Shown: piece by piece, positions 7,552 to 15,106 of the stretch
Layout: each line of letters opens with the position of its first letter
How positions within the stretch are numbered: the first letter of the stretch is position 1
NCBI RefSeq assembly: GCF_000315795.1
Contig: NZ_ANHY01000003.1
Span: 248,001 to 312,000, forward strand
Reading direction: 5' to 3'
DNA from: Caenispirillum salinarum AK4
GTDB lineage: Bacteria; Pseudomonadota; Alphaproteobacteria; Rhodospirillales; Rhodospirillaceae
Length of the DNA: 64,000 nucleotides
Program-made: the position numbers and the translations under genes
Notes under the pieces: model-generated
What the model was told of the DNA's origin: nothing
What the model saw: only the letters and a program-made list of their open reading frames with translations
The model's database searches: none

Positions 7552-8628
7552 CTATTCGGCGGCGGCCTTGCCCTGCGGCGCCGGCTCGCGCTCCTGCGAC
7601 AGGCTGGGGAAATGGGTGTCGGTATCGAAGGGCGCCAGGTTGTCGAGGAACTGGTCGACGCTCTTGTCCCAGTTGTTGGCCAGGCCGAACGCGCGGCAGC
7701 GGTCGCGCGGGATGTCCAGGGCCGCCAAAGCGGCGGCGCGCAGGTCATCGTGCAGCACGCCGACGGGTGCGTCGCCGATGACGTCGCGCGGGCCGGCCAC
7801 CGGATAGGCGGCCACCGGCGTGCCGCAGGCCAGGGCTTCCAGCACCACCAGACCGAAGGTGTCGGTCAGCGAGGGGAAGACGAAGACGTCGGCGGCAGCG
7901 TAGTGACGCGCCAGATCCTCGCCGAACTTGGGCCCGGTGAACGTGACGCCGGGATACTTGCGCTTCAATTCGTCCATCTGCGGCCCGCCGCCGACCACCA
8001 CCTTGCGGCCCGGCAGGTCGAGGTCGAGGAAGGCGCCAATGTTCTTTTCCACCGCCACGCGCCCGACGTAGAGGAACACCGGCCGGTCGTCCCCGCCGAA
8101 CAGGGTGCGGGCGTCGGCGGAGGGCTTGAACAGGTCGGTGTCGACGCCGCGGCCCCAGCGCGCGACGTTGGTTACGCCCCAGTGCTTCAACTCGTCCTCG
8201 ATGCCCTGGGTGGCCACCATCACGCAGCGCGAGGGCCCGTGGAACCAGCGCACCGCCTTGTAGCCCACCGACAGCGGCAGGCGCGTTCGGGCCTGGATGT
8301 ATTCCGGGAACTTTGTGTGGAAGGCGGTGGTGAAGGGGATGTCGCGCTTGACGCAATAGCGCCGCGCCGCCAGGCCCAGCGGTCCTTCCGTCGCGATGTG
8401 GATGACGCAGGGGCGCGCCGCCTCGATCATGTGCGCGACCTTGGACCCGGGCATGAGCGCCAGCGGGATTTCCGGATAGGTCGGACAGGGGATGGTGCGG
8501 AAGTCGTTGGGCGTGATGGTATGCACGTCATGCCCGCGCTGCTCCAGCTTGTCCTTCAGCGTGAGAAGCGTGCGAACGACACCATTGACCTGAGGCGTCC
8601 AGGCGTCGGAGACGATGAGGATGCGCAT
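7552..8628 (-). CDS. agt: GT4 glycosyltransferase, Agt-type glycosyldiacylglycerol synthase
   Basis: A 358-residue GT-B glycosyltransferase of family 4. It begins MRILIVSDAWTPQVNGVVRTL-like, a lead shared by the Agt proteins that make glucosyl- or glucuronosyl-diacylglycerol in phosphate-starved alphaproteobacteria. It also shows FHTKFPEY, RWGRGVDTDLF, YVGRVAVEKN and the donor-site PSLTDTFGLVVLEALACG. The start at 8628 overlaps the upstream PlcP-like gene by 73 bases, so expression is coupled; the open frame further upstream is a read-through of that gene's other frame. Pairing with plcP is the main reason to prefer a lipid acceptor; a mannosyltransferase acting on something else is the alternative. 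Confidence 0.8.
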   Translation of the reverse strand: MRILIVSDAWTPQVNGVVRTLLTLKDKLEQRGHDVHTITPNDFRTIPCPTYPEIPLALMPGSKVAHMIEAARPCVIHIATEGPLGLAARRYCVKRDIPFTTAFHTKFPEYIQARTRLPLSVGYKAVRWFHGPSRCVMVATQGIEDELKHWGVTNVARWGRGVDTDLFKPSADARTLFGGDDRPVFLYVGRVAVEKNIGAFLDLDLPGRKVVVGGGPQMDELKRKYPGVTFTGPKFGEDLARHYAAADVFVFPSLTDTFGLVVLEALACGTPVAAYPVAGPRDVIGDAPVGVLHDDLRAAALAALDIPRDRCRAFGLANNWDKSVDQFLDNLAPFDTDTHFPSLSQEREPAPQGKAAAE

Positions 8629-9530
8629 TGCAACCCGCTTTCTGCATGGGCCGGGACCCGCTCCTCCCGGCCCGGCTGGGGCGCGGAGGGCGAGGGCGCG
8701 TCGGCGGCTTCGGGAAGGGTGACGGGGCGCGAGGCCGCGGTACGGGCGCGGCCGTAGGCCTCCATGGGGGACAGGCCGCGCAGGTCGGCCCAGTGCAGGA
8801 TCTCCATGCGGCCGTCGAAGTGCTCCACCAGGGCCGAGCAGCTTTCCACCCAGTCGCCGTCGTTGCAGTAGAGCACGCCGTCGATGTCGCGGATTTCGGG
8901 ATGGTGGATGTGGCCGCAGATGATGCCGTCGGCGCCGCGCTGGCGGGCGACCTCGGCCATGGCCTGCTCGAAGTCCGCGATGTAGGCGACCGCGTTCTTC
9001 ACCTTGTGCTTCAGGTAGCGCGACAGCGACCAATAGGGCTTGCCGGCGCGCGTGCGGATCACGTTGTACCAGTGGTTCAGCGCCAGGGCCGTGGTGTAGG
9101 CCCAGTCGCCCAGGTGGGCCAGCCACTTGGCGTGCGCGATGACGCCGTCGAACTGGTCGCCGTGCATGATAAGGTAGGTGCGGCCGTCGGCGCCGACGTG
9201 GGTGGCCTCGAACATCACCTTGATGGCGCCGAACTCGTGGTCGATGTAGTTCCGCGCGAATTCATCGTGGTTGCCGGGAATGAACACCACGTTCGAGCCC
9301 TTGCGGGCCTTGCGCAGCAGCTTCTGCAGCACGTCGTTGTGGGCCTGCGGCCAGTACCATGTCTTGCGCAGCCGCCAGCCGTCGACGATGTCGCCAACCA
9401 GGTACAGGTTGTCGCTTTCCACGTGCTTGAGGAAGTCCAGCAGAAACTCCGCCTTGCATCCACGGGTCCCCAGGTGGATGTCTGAGATGAAGACCGACCG
9501 GAATCGGTGGTTGTGGCTCACCGCGTTCAT
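8556..9530 (-). CDS. plcP: PlcP-type phospholipase C / LpxH-like metallophosphoesterase
   Basis: A 324-residue calcineurin-like phosphoesterase with the metal-binding blocks SDIHLG (residues 16-21), GDIVDGW, GNHDEF, HGDQFD and GHIHHPE. The closest functional class I recognise is PlcP of Sinorhizobium and marine alphaproteobacteria, which releases diacylglycerol from phospholipids during phosphate limitation; LpxH-type UDP-diacylglucosamine hydrolase is the alternative because the folds are shared. The next gene is an Agt-like glycosyltransferase, the known plcP partner, which favours PlcP. The last 50 residues are low-complexity and overlap agt by 73 bases. A candidate PHO box lies at 9639-9678. 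Confidence 0.75.
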   Translation of the reverse strand: MNAVSHNHRFRSVFISDIHLGTRGCKAEFLLDFLKHVESDNLYLVGDIVDGWRLRKTWYWPQAHNDVLQKLLRKARKGSNVVFIPGNHDEFARNYIDHEFGAIKVMFEATHVGADGRTYLIMHGDQFDGVIAHAKWLAHLGDWAYTTALALNHWYNVIRTRAGKPYWSLSRYLKHKVKNAVAYIADFEQAMAEVARQRGADGIICGHIHHPEIRDIDGVLYCNDGDWVESCSALVEHFDGRMEILHWADLRGLSPMEAYGRARTAASRPVTLPEAADAPSPSAPQPGREERVPAHAESGLQCASSSSPTPGRLRSMVSFARFSR

Positions 9531-9638
9531 CGGCGCTCAGGCTCCCCATGTCCGGAGCGTTGCTGACGCAGGCAGGTGTAGAGCCAAAGGCGCTTTAAGT
9601 GAATGCTTGCATTGCGGCTGAAAAAAAGATTAACCGCG

Positions 9639-9678
9639 CTGTAGTTCTTGGTTCACGATGTTGTAATTGTTCTGAAAT
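9639..9678 (+). promoter_or_regulatory. candidate PHO box: four 7-bp units at 11-bp spacing
   Basis: Between the divergent plcP and diacylglycerol kinase genes, units CTGTAGT (9639), GGTTCAC (9650), TTGTAAT (9661) and CTGAAAT (9672) recur every 11 bases, the phase of PhoB sites (CTGTCAT, four bases, CTGTCAT). The last two units match 10 of 14 consensus positions; the second unit is poor. The orientation as written points to the kinase gene. This is a motif reading, not proof. Confidence 0.4.
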
Positions 9679-9768
9679 ATTGTAGTTAAGACTTGCGTTG
9701 CCCCTGGAGGGTGCGGTTAATCGTGCCGCGAACGGCCCCGATTCGGGCGTGTCCTGCAGTGGAGAGGC

Positions 9769-10749
9769 ATGGTGTTCGATTCCCCGCGCGGCGCCCAGGC
9801 GTCCGGCAGCCCGACCGAGCGTGACGACGCCGCGGCCCGCCCCGGCCCCGTCGGCGCGTGTAGCGGACGGCGGCTTATGGTGGTCTTCAACCCGACGGCT
9901 GGCGGCAACCGCCGGCGGCGGCTGATGAAAACGCTGAGGCACCTTGACGCGCACGGCTGCGCCGTCGCCCTGCGCGAAACGGCCAAGCCGGGGGATGCCG
10001 AAGTGTTTGCCATGGAGGCGAGCGCCAAGGACTGCGACGTGGTGGTGATCGCCGGCGGTGACGGCACCATCAACGAAGCCATCAACGGCATCAGCCGTGG
10101 CACCGGCGAGGTGGCGCTCGGCATCATTCCGCTGGGCACCGCCAACGTGCTGGCGCACGAGATCGGCCTGTCGATCCGCCCGGCGAAGGTGGCCGCGGCG
10201 CTGGCGCAGGGGCCGATCCGCCGCATCCATCTGGGGGAGGCCGACGGGCGCAAGTTCATGCTCATGGCCGGGGCGGGCTTCGACGCCGAGGTGGTGGAGC
10301 ACGTGAACCTCAAGCTCAAGCGCGTGATCGGCAAGGGCGCCTACATTCTGGAAATGCTGCGCCAGGCGCGGGCCTATGGTTTTCCCACCCTGCACGTCAC
10401 GGCCGAGGACACCGGCGAGACCCGCCAGGCGGCCACGGCGGTGGCGCTCAACGGCCGGCATTACGGCGGGCCCTACAAGGTGGTGGGCGACGGCGGCCTG
10501 TCAGCCGCCAGCCTGGACATGGTCCTGTTGAAGAGGAAGGGCATGTTTAACGTCATACGGTATGCGACCGGACTGGCCACCGGCCGGCTGGCGCGATTCT
10601 CCGACGTGGAGGTGCTGCGCGGCTCATCCTTCAGCATCGACGGCGGCAACGACGAGCCGGTGCAGGGCGACGGCGACATCATCGCCCGCCTGCCCACGCG
10701 AATGCGCGTGGCGGAAGAGACCATAGAGGTGGTCTTCCCGCAGGCGTAG
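9769..10749 (+). CDS. diacylglycerol/lipid kinase (DAGK catalytic domain, LCB5 family)
   Basis: The 326-residue soluble kinase has a 35-residue low-complexity lead, then VVFNPTAGG near residue 40, the nucleotide-binding GGDGT at residues 96-100, PLGTANVLA, and a C-terminal beta domain ending EVVFPQ. The family phosphorylates diacylglycerol or related lipids with ATP. Being divergent from plcP-agt, it could return PlcP-released diacylglycerol to phosphatidic acid while Agt uses it for glycolipids (inference). The ATG at 9769 has GGAGAGG directly upstream. The lead is unusually long for the family, and a start nearer residue 35 is possible. Confidence 0.85.
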   Translation: MVFDSPRGAQASGSPTERDDAAARPGPVGACSGRRLMVVFNPTAGGNRRRRLMKTLRHLDAHGCAVALRETAKPGDAEVFAMEASAKDCDVVVIAGGDGTINEAINGISRGTGEVALGIIPLGTANVLAHEIGLSIRPAKVAAALAQGPIRRIHLGEADGRKFMLMAGAGFDAEVVEHVNLKLKRVIGKGAYILEMLRQARAYGFPTLHVTAEDTGETRQAATAVALNGRHYGGPYKVVGDGGLSAASLDMVLLKRKGMFNVIRYATGLATGRLARFSDVEVLRGSSFSIDGGNDEPVQGDGDIIARLPTRMRVAEETIEVVFPQA

Positions 10750-10766
10750 CGGCCTCCGGTCGCACG

Positions 10767-10792
10767 GAAACCCACGCCTTTCGCCGTCCGTT
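10767..10792 (+). promoter_or_regulatory. possible ECF (EcfG-type) promoter, GAAAC-N17-CGTT
   Basis: GAAAC at 10767-10771 and CGTT at 10789-10792 are 17 bases apart, one mismatch from the alphaproteobacterial general-stress consensus GGAAC-N16/17-CGTT. It lies 37 bases before the host-attachment-family gene. Weak on its own; see the findings. Confidence 0.3.
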
Positions 10793-10828
10793 GTAGGGGC
10801 AAACCAAGCAAACACGCGAGGTACTCCA

Positions 10829-11335
10829 ATGGACGCCAAGAAGACGTGGATCCTGGTCGCCGACGGAACGCACGCGCGCCTGTTCAGCCATGACGGCCCG
10901 GGCAAGCCGCTGCGCGCGGTCGACCATCGCGATTTCGAGGGTGAGGCCGTCAAGGGCCGCGAGGCCTATCGCGACAAGCCCGGCCGCGCCTCGGACGTCA
11001 GCCAGGCCGCTCCGGGCCGGCACGTCTACGAGCCCAAGACCAACCCCATGGACGAGGAGCGCCACGACCTCATGCGCGAGGTCATGGACGACCTGAACCG
11101 TCACGCTCAGCGCAACGACTTCGACGAGCTGATCGTCTGCGCCCCGCCGCAGACCATGCACGAAGTCCGCGACCAGATGCCCAAGCCGGTGCAGCAGAAG
11201 ATCGTCGCCGAGGAAACCAAGGACTATACCGGCGACAACGAGGCGGAGCTGGAAAAGCACCTGTCCCACCTTCTGCCCATCGACCCCAACGCCCGCCGCT
11301 ACGCCGACCCCGACCGCCCCGGCCCGCCGCGCTGA
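10829..11335 (+). CDS. host attachment family protein (PF10116-type)
   Basis: The 168-residue protein matches the family named for attachment of Agrobacterium to host cells, though it is widespread in free-living bacteria. It starts with KTWILVADGTHARLF, which is characteristic, and has DELIVCAPPQTMHEVR and a late ETKDYTG segment. The fold resembles eRF1 domain-2-like proteins; the molecular role is unknown. It is cytosolic, with no signal peptide. It is followed by a terminator hairpin at 11359-11391 and preceded by a possible general-stress promoter, consistent with a stress-induced monocistronic gene (inference). Confidence 0.88.
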   Translation: MDAKKTWILVADGTHARLFSHDGPGKPLRAVDHRDFEGEAVKGREAYRDKPGRASDVSQAAPGRHVYEPKTNPMDEERHDLMREVMDDLNRHAQRNDFDELIVCAPPQTMHEVRDQMPKPVQQKIVAEETKDYTGDNEAELEKHLSHLLPIDPNARRYADPDRPGPPR

Positions 11336-11358
11336 GGCGGACGTCGGCGCCAAGACCG

Positions 11359-11391
11359 AAAGCCCGGCCCCGGCAACGGCGGCCGGGCTTT
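11359..11391 (+). terminator. intrinsic terminator-like hairpin
   Basis: AAAGCCCGGCC at 11359-11369 pairs with GGCCGGGCTTT at 11381-11391 across an 11-base loop. The T-tract is only three bases. It separates the host-attachment gene from ccdAB. Confidence 0.65.
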
Positions 11392-11430
11392 GCGTTGTGG
11401 GGGGATTGCCACTACAATTAGGAGGTCTGG

Positions 11431-11670
11431 ATGGAGGACCGCCAAATGTCACCCAAGCGCGAAGCCCGCGTGATGATCTCCGAGGATATTCTCCTCGAGG
11501 CCGAGAAGCTGGGAGTCGACCTGTCCGAGGCGGTCGAGGAAACGTTGGTTGCCGCGTTGCGGGAGAAGCGGGCGGCGCAATGGCGGGCAGAAAATCGCGA
11601 AAGCATTGACAGCTACAACGCCCATATTGAGCGCAATGGCTGCTTTGGCGACGAGTTCCGGACGTTTTGA
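11431..11670 (+). CDS. ccdA: CcdA-family antitoxin
   Basis: The 79-residue protein has an N-terminal ribbon-helix-helix DNA-binding part (REARVMISEDILLEAEKLGV) and the toxin-binding tail W-x-EN-x-ESIDSYNAHIERNG, close to the classic CcdA pattern. It would bind and neutralise CcdB and repress its own operon. GGAGG at 11421-11425 sits five bases before the ATG. The toxin gene starts three bases after the stop. The pair is compact and chromosomal, with no plasmid or mobile gene nearby. Confidence 0.9.
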   Translation: MEDRQMSPKREARVMISEDILLEAEKLGVDLSEAVEETLVAALREKRAAQWRAENRESIDSYNAHIERNGCFGDEFRTF

Positions 11671-11673
11671 GGC

Positions 11674-11985
11674 ATGCCGCAGTTCGACGTCCATCGGAAC
11701 CGCAGTCCACGCTCCCGCAAAACCCATCCGTATCTGTTGAACATCCAAGTCGACCATCTCGCCGAGAATGCGACGCGCGTGGTCATCCCGTTGGTGCCTC
11801 TGGGCGCTCTTGTCCCGGCGCGCCGCCTAAATCCAGTCTTCCGCATCGAGTCCGGTGACTACATTCTTTCGACGCTGGAGATTGTGAATATTCGCGCTGC
11901 CGACCTTGGCGATGTTGTTGCATCGCTCGAAAGCCAGCGCGGCGAAATCATCGCGGCGCTGGACTTTCTCATCAGCGGAATCTGA
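11674..11985 (+). CDS. ccdB: CcdB-family toxin, gyrase-poisoning Trp replaced
   Basis: The 103-residue protein is the length of CcdB and has its landmarks: MPQFDVHRN start, ATRVVIPLVPL, RLNPVFRIE, and a C-terminal helix. Classic F-plasmid CcdB ends Phe-Trp-Gly-Ile, where Trp99 is essential for poisoning DNA gyrase; this one ends LISGI, so Ser stands at the Trp position while Gly-Ile remain. It may be a weakened or retargeted toxin. It is co-translated with ccdA (three-base gap). Family assignment is firm; activity on gyrase is doubtful. Confidence 0.88.
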   Translation: MPQFDVHRNRSPRSRKTHPYLLNIQVDHLAENATRVVIPLVPLGALVPARRLNPVFRIESGDYILSTLEIVNIRAADLGDVVASLESQRGEIIAALDFLISGI

Positions 11986-11993
11986 GGCCGCCC

Positions 11994-13349
11994 CTACGCC
12001 CCCGCCACCGTCATGCCGTCGATCCGCACCGTCGGCGCGTCCATGCCGAAGCGCATTTCCAGGTCACTCGCGGCCGTCATGTTCATGAACATGTCCTTCA
12101 GGTTGCCGGCCACCGTCATTTCGTTGATGGGGAAGGCCAGCTTGCCGTCCTCGATCCAGAAGCCCGCCAGGCCCCGGCTGTAGTCGCCGGTCACGCCGTT
12201 GATGCCGTGCCCGAACAGGTCGGTGACGTACACACCCTCTTTCACGCCGGCCAGCATGTCCTCGGCCGACATCTCGCCCGCCTCGATCCACACGTTGGTG
12301 GCCGACGGAGACGGCGGAGACCCCGTGCCCCGGCTCGCGTGGCCCGTCGGCGCCAGGCCGAGCTGGCGGGCTGAGCGCAGGTCCAGCAACCAGGTCGTCA
12401 GCGTGCCGCCGTCGACGATGTTGCGGCGCTGGTTGGGCAGGCCTTCCGCGTCGCAGGGCTTGGACCGCAGGCCGCGCGGGCGGTGCGGGTCCTCCACGAT
12501 GGTGATGCCCGGCGCCATGACCGGCTGGTTCATCTTGTCCTTCAGGAACGACGTGCCGCGTGCGATGGACGAGCCGTTGATGGCCCCCAGCAGGTGGCCG
12601 ATCAGGCCGCGGGCGACGCGCGGGTCGTAGATGACCGGCACGCGGGCGGACTTCACCCGCCGCGCGCCCAGGCGCCGGGCGGCGCGCTCGGCCGCCTTGC
12701 GGCCGATCTCGGCGGGGCTCTTCAGGGCGTCGACGTAGTTGGTGGTGTCGTATTCGTAGTCGCGCTCCATCCCCTGCTCGCCGCCCCCGGCCAGCACCAC
12801 GCACGAGAGCGACGTGTTGGAGACGCGCCAGGAAAAGTTCATGCCGTTGGTGCCGACCACGGCCACCGACGATGAACTCCATCCCGCCTGCGCGCCCTCG
12901 CTGTTGGTGACGGCGGGGTTCTGGCGGGCTGTGTCCTCGGCTTCCTTGACCATCTCGATCATCTGATCTGCGGTCAGTTCCGTCGGGTCGAAGCCGTCCA
13001 GCTTGGGCAGGTCGGTGGCCAGCTGGTCGGGATCGGCGAGGCCCGCGAAGTCGTCCTCGGGCACCGTCTTCGCCATGGCGACGGCGCGCTCCACCAGTTC
13101 GTCCAGGGCGCGCGGCGACTGGTCGGCCGAGGAGACGATGGCCTGGCGCTTGCCGATGAACACCCGCAGGCCCAGGTCGGCGCCCTCGCTGCGCTCCAGG
13201 CTTTCCAGCTCGCCCAGCCGCCAGCCGACGGAGACCGACCGGCCGTCGACCATGACGGCGTCGGCGGCGTCGGCGCCGGCCTTGCGGGCGCGGCTCACCA
13301 CGTCGTCCAGGACGGTCAGCGCGGCGGAATCGACAAGGCTCTGGGTCAT
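11994..13349 (-). CDS. pmbA: PmbA/TldE, subunit of the TldD/TldE metalloprotease
   Basis: The 451-residue protein is the TldE (PmbA) partner of a TldD/E protease that matures microcins and degrades CcdA-type antitoxins in E. coli. Recognisable blocks are ERSEGADLGLRVFIGKRQA near the N terminus, YDPRVARGLIGHLLGAINGSS in the middle, and VYVTDLFGHGINGVTGDYSRGLAGFWIEDG near the end. It lacks the HEXXXH of TldD, as expected for TldE. AAGGAGC precedes the ATG. It lies 22 bases after ubiD. Its position beside ccdAB is notable because TldD/E can attack CcdA, although tldD itself is not in the window. Confidence 0.93.
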   Translation of the reverse strand: MTQSLVDSAALTVLDDVVSRARKAGADAADAVMVDGRSVSVGWRLGELESLERSEGADLGLRVFIGKRQAIVSSADQSPRALDELVERAVAMAKTVPEDDFAGLADPDQLATDLPKLDGFDPTELTADQMIEMVKEAEDTARQNPAVTNSEGAQAGWSSSSVAVVGTNGMNFSWRVSNTSLSCVVLAGGGEQGMERDYEYDTTNYVDALKSPAEIGRKAAERAARRLGARRVKSARVPVIYDPRVARGLIGHLLGAINGSSIARGTSFLKDKMNQPVMAPGITIVEDPHRPRGLRSKPCDAEGLPNQRRNIVDGGTLTTWLLDLRSARQLGLAPTGHASRGTGSPPSPSATNVWIEAGEMSAEDMLAGVKEGVYVTDLFGHGINGVTGDYSRGLAGFWIEDGKLAFPINEMTVAGNLKDMFMNMTAASDLEMRFGMDAPTVRIDGMTVAGA

Positions 13350-13371
13350 GGATGCTCCTTCGGCTCGGCTG

Positions 13372-14880
13372 CTATTTCCAGATGGGCTTGCCCGAACCGG
13401 GCAGGCCGTAACTGTCCCACTTGCGGGTGACCGTGTCGATCACCTCGTCGGTCATGCGGATCTTCTCGCCCCACTCCCGGTGCGTCTCGGGCGGCCACTT
13501 GTTGGTGGCGTCCATGCCAAGCTTGCCGCCGAGCCCGCTTTCCGGCGAGGCGAAGTCCAGGTAGTCGATGGGCGTGCCCTCGACAACCGTGATGTCGCGC
13601 GCCGGGTCCATGCGGGTGGAGATGGCCCACATGACGTCCTTCCAGTCGCGACAGTCGATGTCGTCGTCCACCACGATGACGAACTTGGTGTACATGAACT
13701 GCCGAAGGAAGGACCACACGCCCATCATCACGCGCTTGGCGTGGCCGGGGTAGGCTTTCTTCATGCTGACGACGGCGATACGGTAGGAACAGCCCTCGGG
13801 CGGCAGCCAGAAGTCGACGATTTCCGGGAACTGCTGGACCAGCAGGGGAATGAACACCTCGTTCAACGCCTCGCCCAGCACGCTGGGTTCGTCGGGCGGG
13901 CGGCCGGTGAAGGTGGACAAATAGATGGGCTTGCGCCGCATGGTGATGGCCGACACCCGGAACACCGGGAAGGGCTCGACCGAATTGTAATAGCCGGTGT
14001 GATCGCCGTAAGGCCCCTCGTCGCCAAACTCATCGAGCATGACGTGGCCTTCCAGCACGATCTCGGCCGTGGCGGGAACCTTGAGCGGCACCGTCTTGCA
14101 GTCCACCAGGTCCACCTTCTTGCAGCGCAAGAGGCCGGCGAACTGGTATTCCGAGAGCGTGTCCGGCACCGGCGTGACGGCTGCGAGAATCGTGCCCGGA
14201 TCGGCGCCGATGACGGCGGCGGCGGGCAGGGGCTCCTTCTTTTCCTTGCCCCAGCGGGCGTAGTGCTGCGCCCCGCCGCGATGCTTGAGCCAGCGCATGA
14301 GCGTCGTGTTCCGGCCCGTCACCTGCATGCGGTAGATGCCCAGGTTGAACACGTCCTCCTTTTTGCCGGAGGGCCCCTGGGTCACCACCAGCGGCCAGGT
14401 GATGAGCGGGGCGGGCTCGCCGGGCCAGCAGCCCTGGACCGGGATGCGCGACAGGTCCACGTCATCGCCCGTCAGCACCACTTCCTGGCAGGGGGCGGAG
14501 CCGACGGTGCGGGGCTTCATGGCCATGACCGTCTTCAACAGCGGCATCAACTCCAGCGCCTCGCGCCATCCGCCGGGGGGCTCGGGCTGCTTGAGGAAGG
14601 CCAGTGTCTCGCCCACCTCGCGCAGTTCCTCGGGCTTGCGCTCCATGCCGCTGGCGACGCGGTCCACGGTGCCGAACAGGTTGACCAGCACCGGCATTTC
14701 GGCCGGGCTGCCGTCGGGGTTGCGCACGTCCTCGAACAGCACGGCAGGGCCGCCCTCGGCCAGGAGGCGGGTCTGGATCTCGGTCATTTCCAGGTATGTG
14801 GAAACGGGCGTGCGAACGCGGACCAGGCGGCCGTCGCGCTCCAGCCGGTCCATGAAGTCGCGCAGGGACGAGTACGGCAT
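13372..14880 (-). CDS. ubiD: UbiD-family decarboxylase
   Basis: UbiD uses prenylated FMN to decarboxylate 3-polyprenyl-4-hydroxybenzoate in ubiquinone synthesis. The protein of about 502 residues has the typical start [14 protein letters not shown], the cofactor-site segment [15 protein letters not shown] with the conserved acidic residues, and ends in a C-terminal TRKWDSYGL tail. I prefer the ATG at 14880, preceded by AGAAAGAG, over the ATG at 14898, which has no ribosome site. The flavin prenyltransferase gene ubiX is not in the window. It is co-oriented with pmbA 22 bases downstream. Confidence 0.92.
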   Translation of the reverse strand: MPYSSLRDFMDRLERDGRLVRVRTPVSTYLEMTEIQTRLLAEGGPAVLFEDVRNPDGSPAEMPVLVNLFGTVDRVASGMERKPEELREVGETLAFLKQPEPPGGWREALELMPLLKTVMAMKPRTVGSAPCQEVVLTGDDVDLSRIPVQGCWPGEPAPLITWPLVVTQGPSGKKEDVFNLGIYRMQVTGRNTTLMRWLKHRGGAQHYARWGKEKKEPLPAAAVIGADPGTILAAVTPVPDTLSEYQFAGLLRCKKVDLVDCKTVPLKVPATAEIVLEGHVMLDEFGDEGPYGDHTGYYNSVEPFPVFRVSAITMRRKPIYLSTFTGRPPDEPSVLGEALNEVFIPLLVQQFPEIVDFWLPPEGCSYRIAVVSMKKAYPGHAKRVMMGVWSFLRQFMYTKFVIVVDDDIDCRDWKDVMWAISTRMDPARDITVVEGTPIDYLDFASPESGLGGKLGMDATNKWPPETHREWGEKIRMTDEVIDTVTRKWDSYGLPGSGKPIWK

Positions 14881-15106
14881 GGGCTCTTTCTTGTGCATTC
14901 AACGGGTTGGACAACAGGACCGGAAGAGGCTTCCGGCGTCAAGCGCAAGTCTTTCCGCAAGCGCGCTGCAAGAGGCCTATCTACCTCTTATGTCTATTGG
15001 TAGAGTGAGGCCTGGGAATGGTCGCGCGTCATGCGTGGCAGGATCGGGACGGGAGACAGCCGGACGACGCCAGACGGTCCGGCGCCTTTCCGGAGGGCAT
15101 TTAACC

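Noticed and set aside
9625-9725. CtrA-type TTAA elements upstream of the kinase gene
   Set aside because: Scattered TTAA half-sites, not in the TTAA-N7-TTAA arrangement.
11390-11418. TTGCGT-N17-TACAAT promoter for ccdAB
   Set aside because: Transcription would start near 11425, inside the ribosome-binding site, and the -35 overlaps a terminator arm.
13003-15003. 666-codon plus-strand frame opposite pmbA/ubiD
   Set aside because: Shadow frame with composition-driven sequence only.
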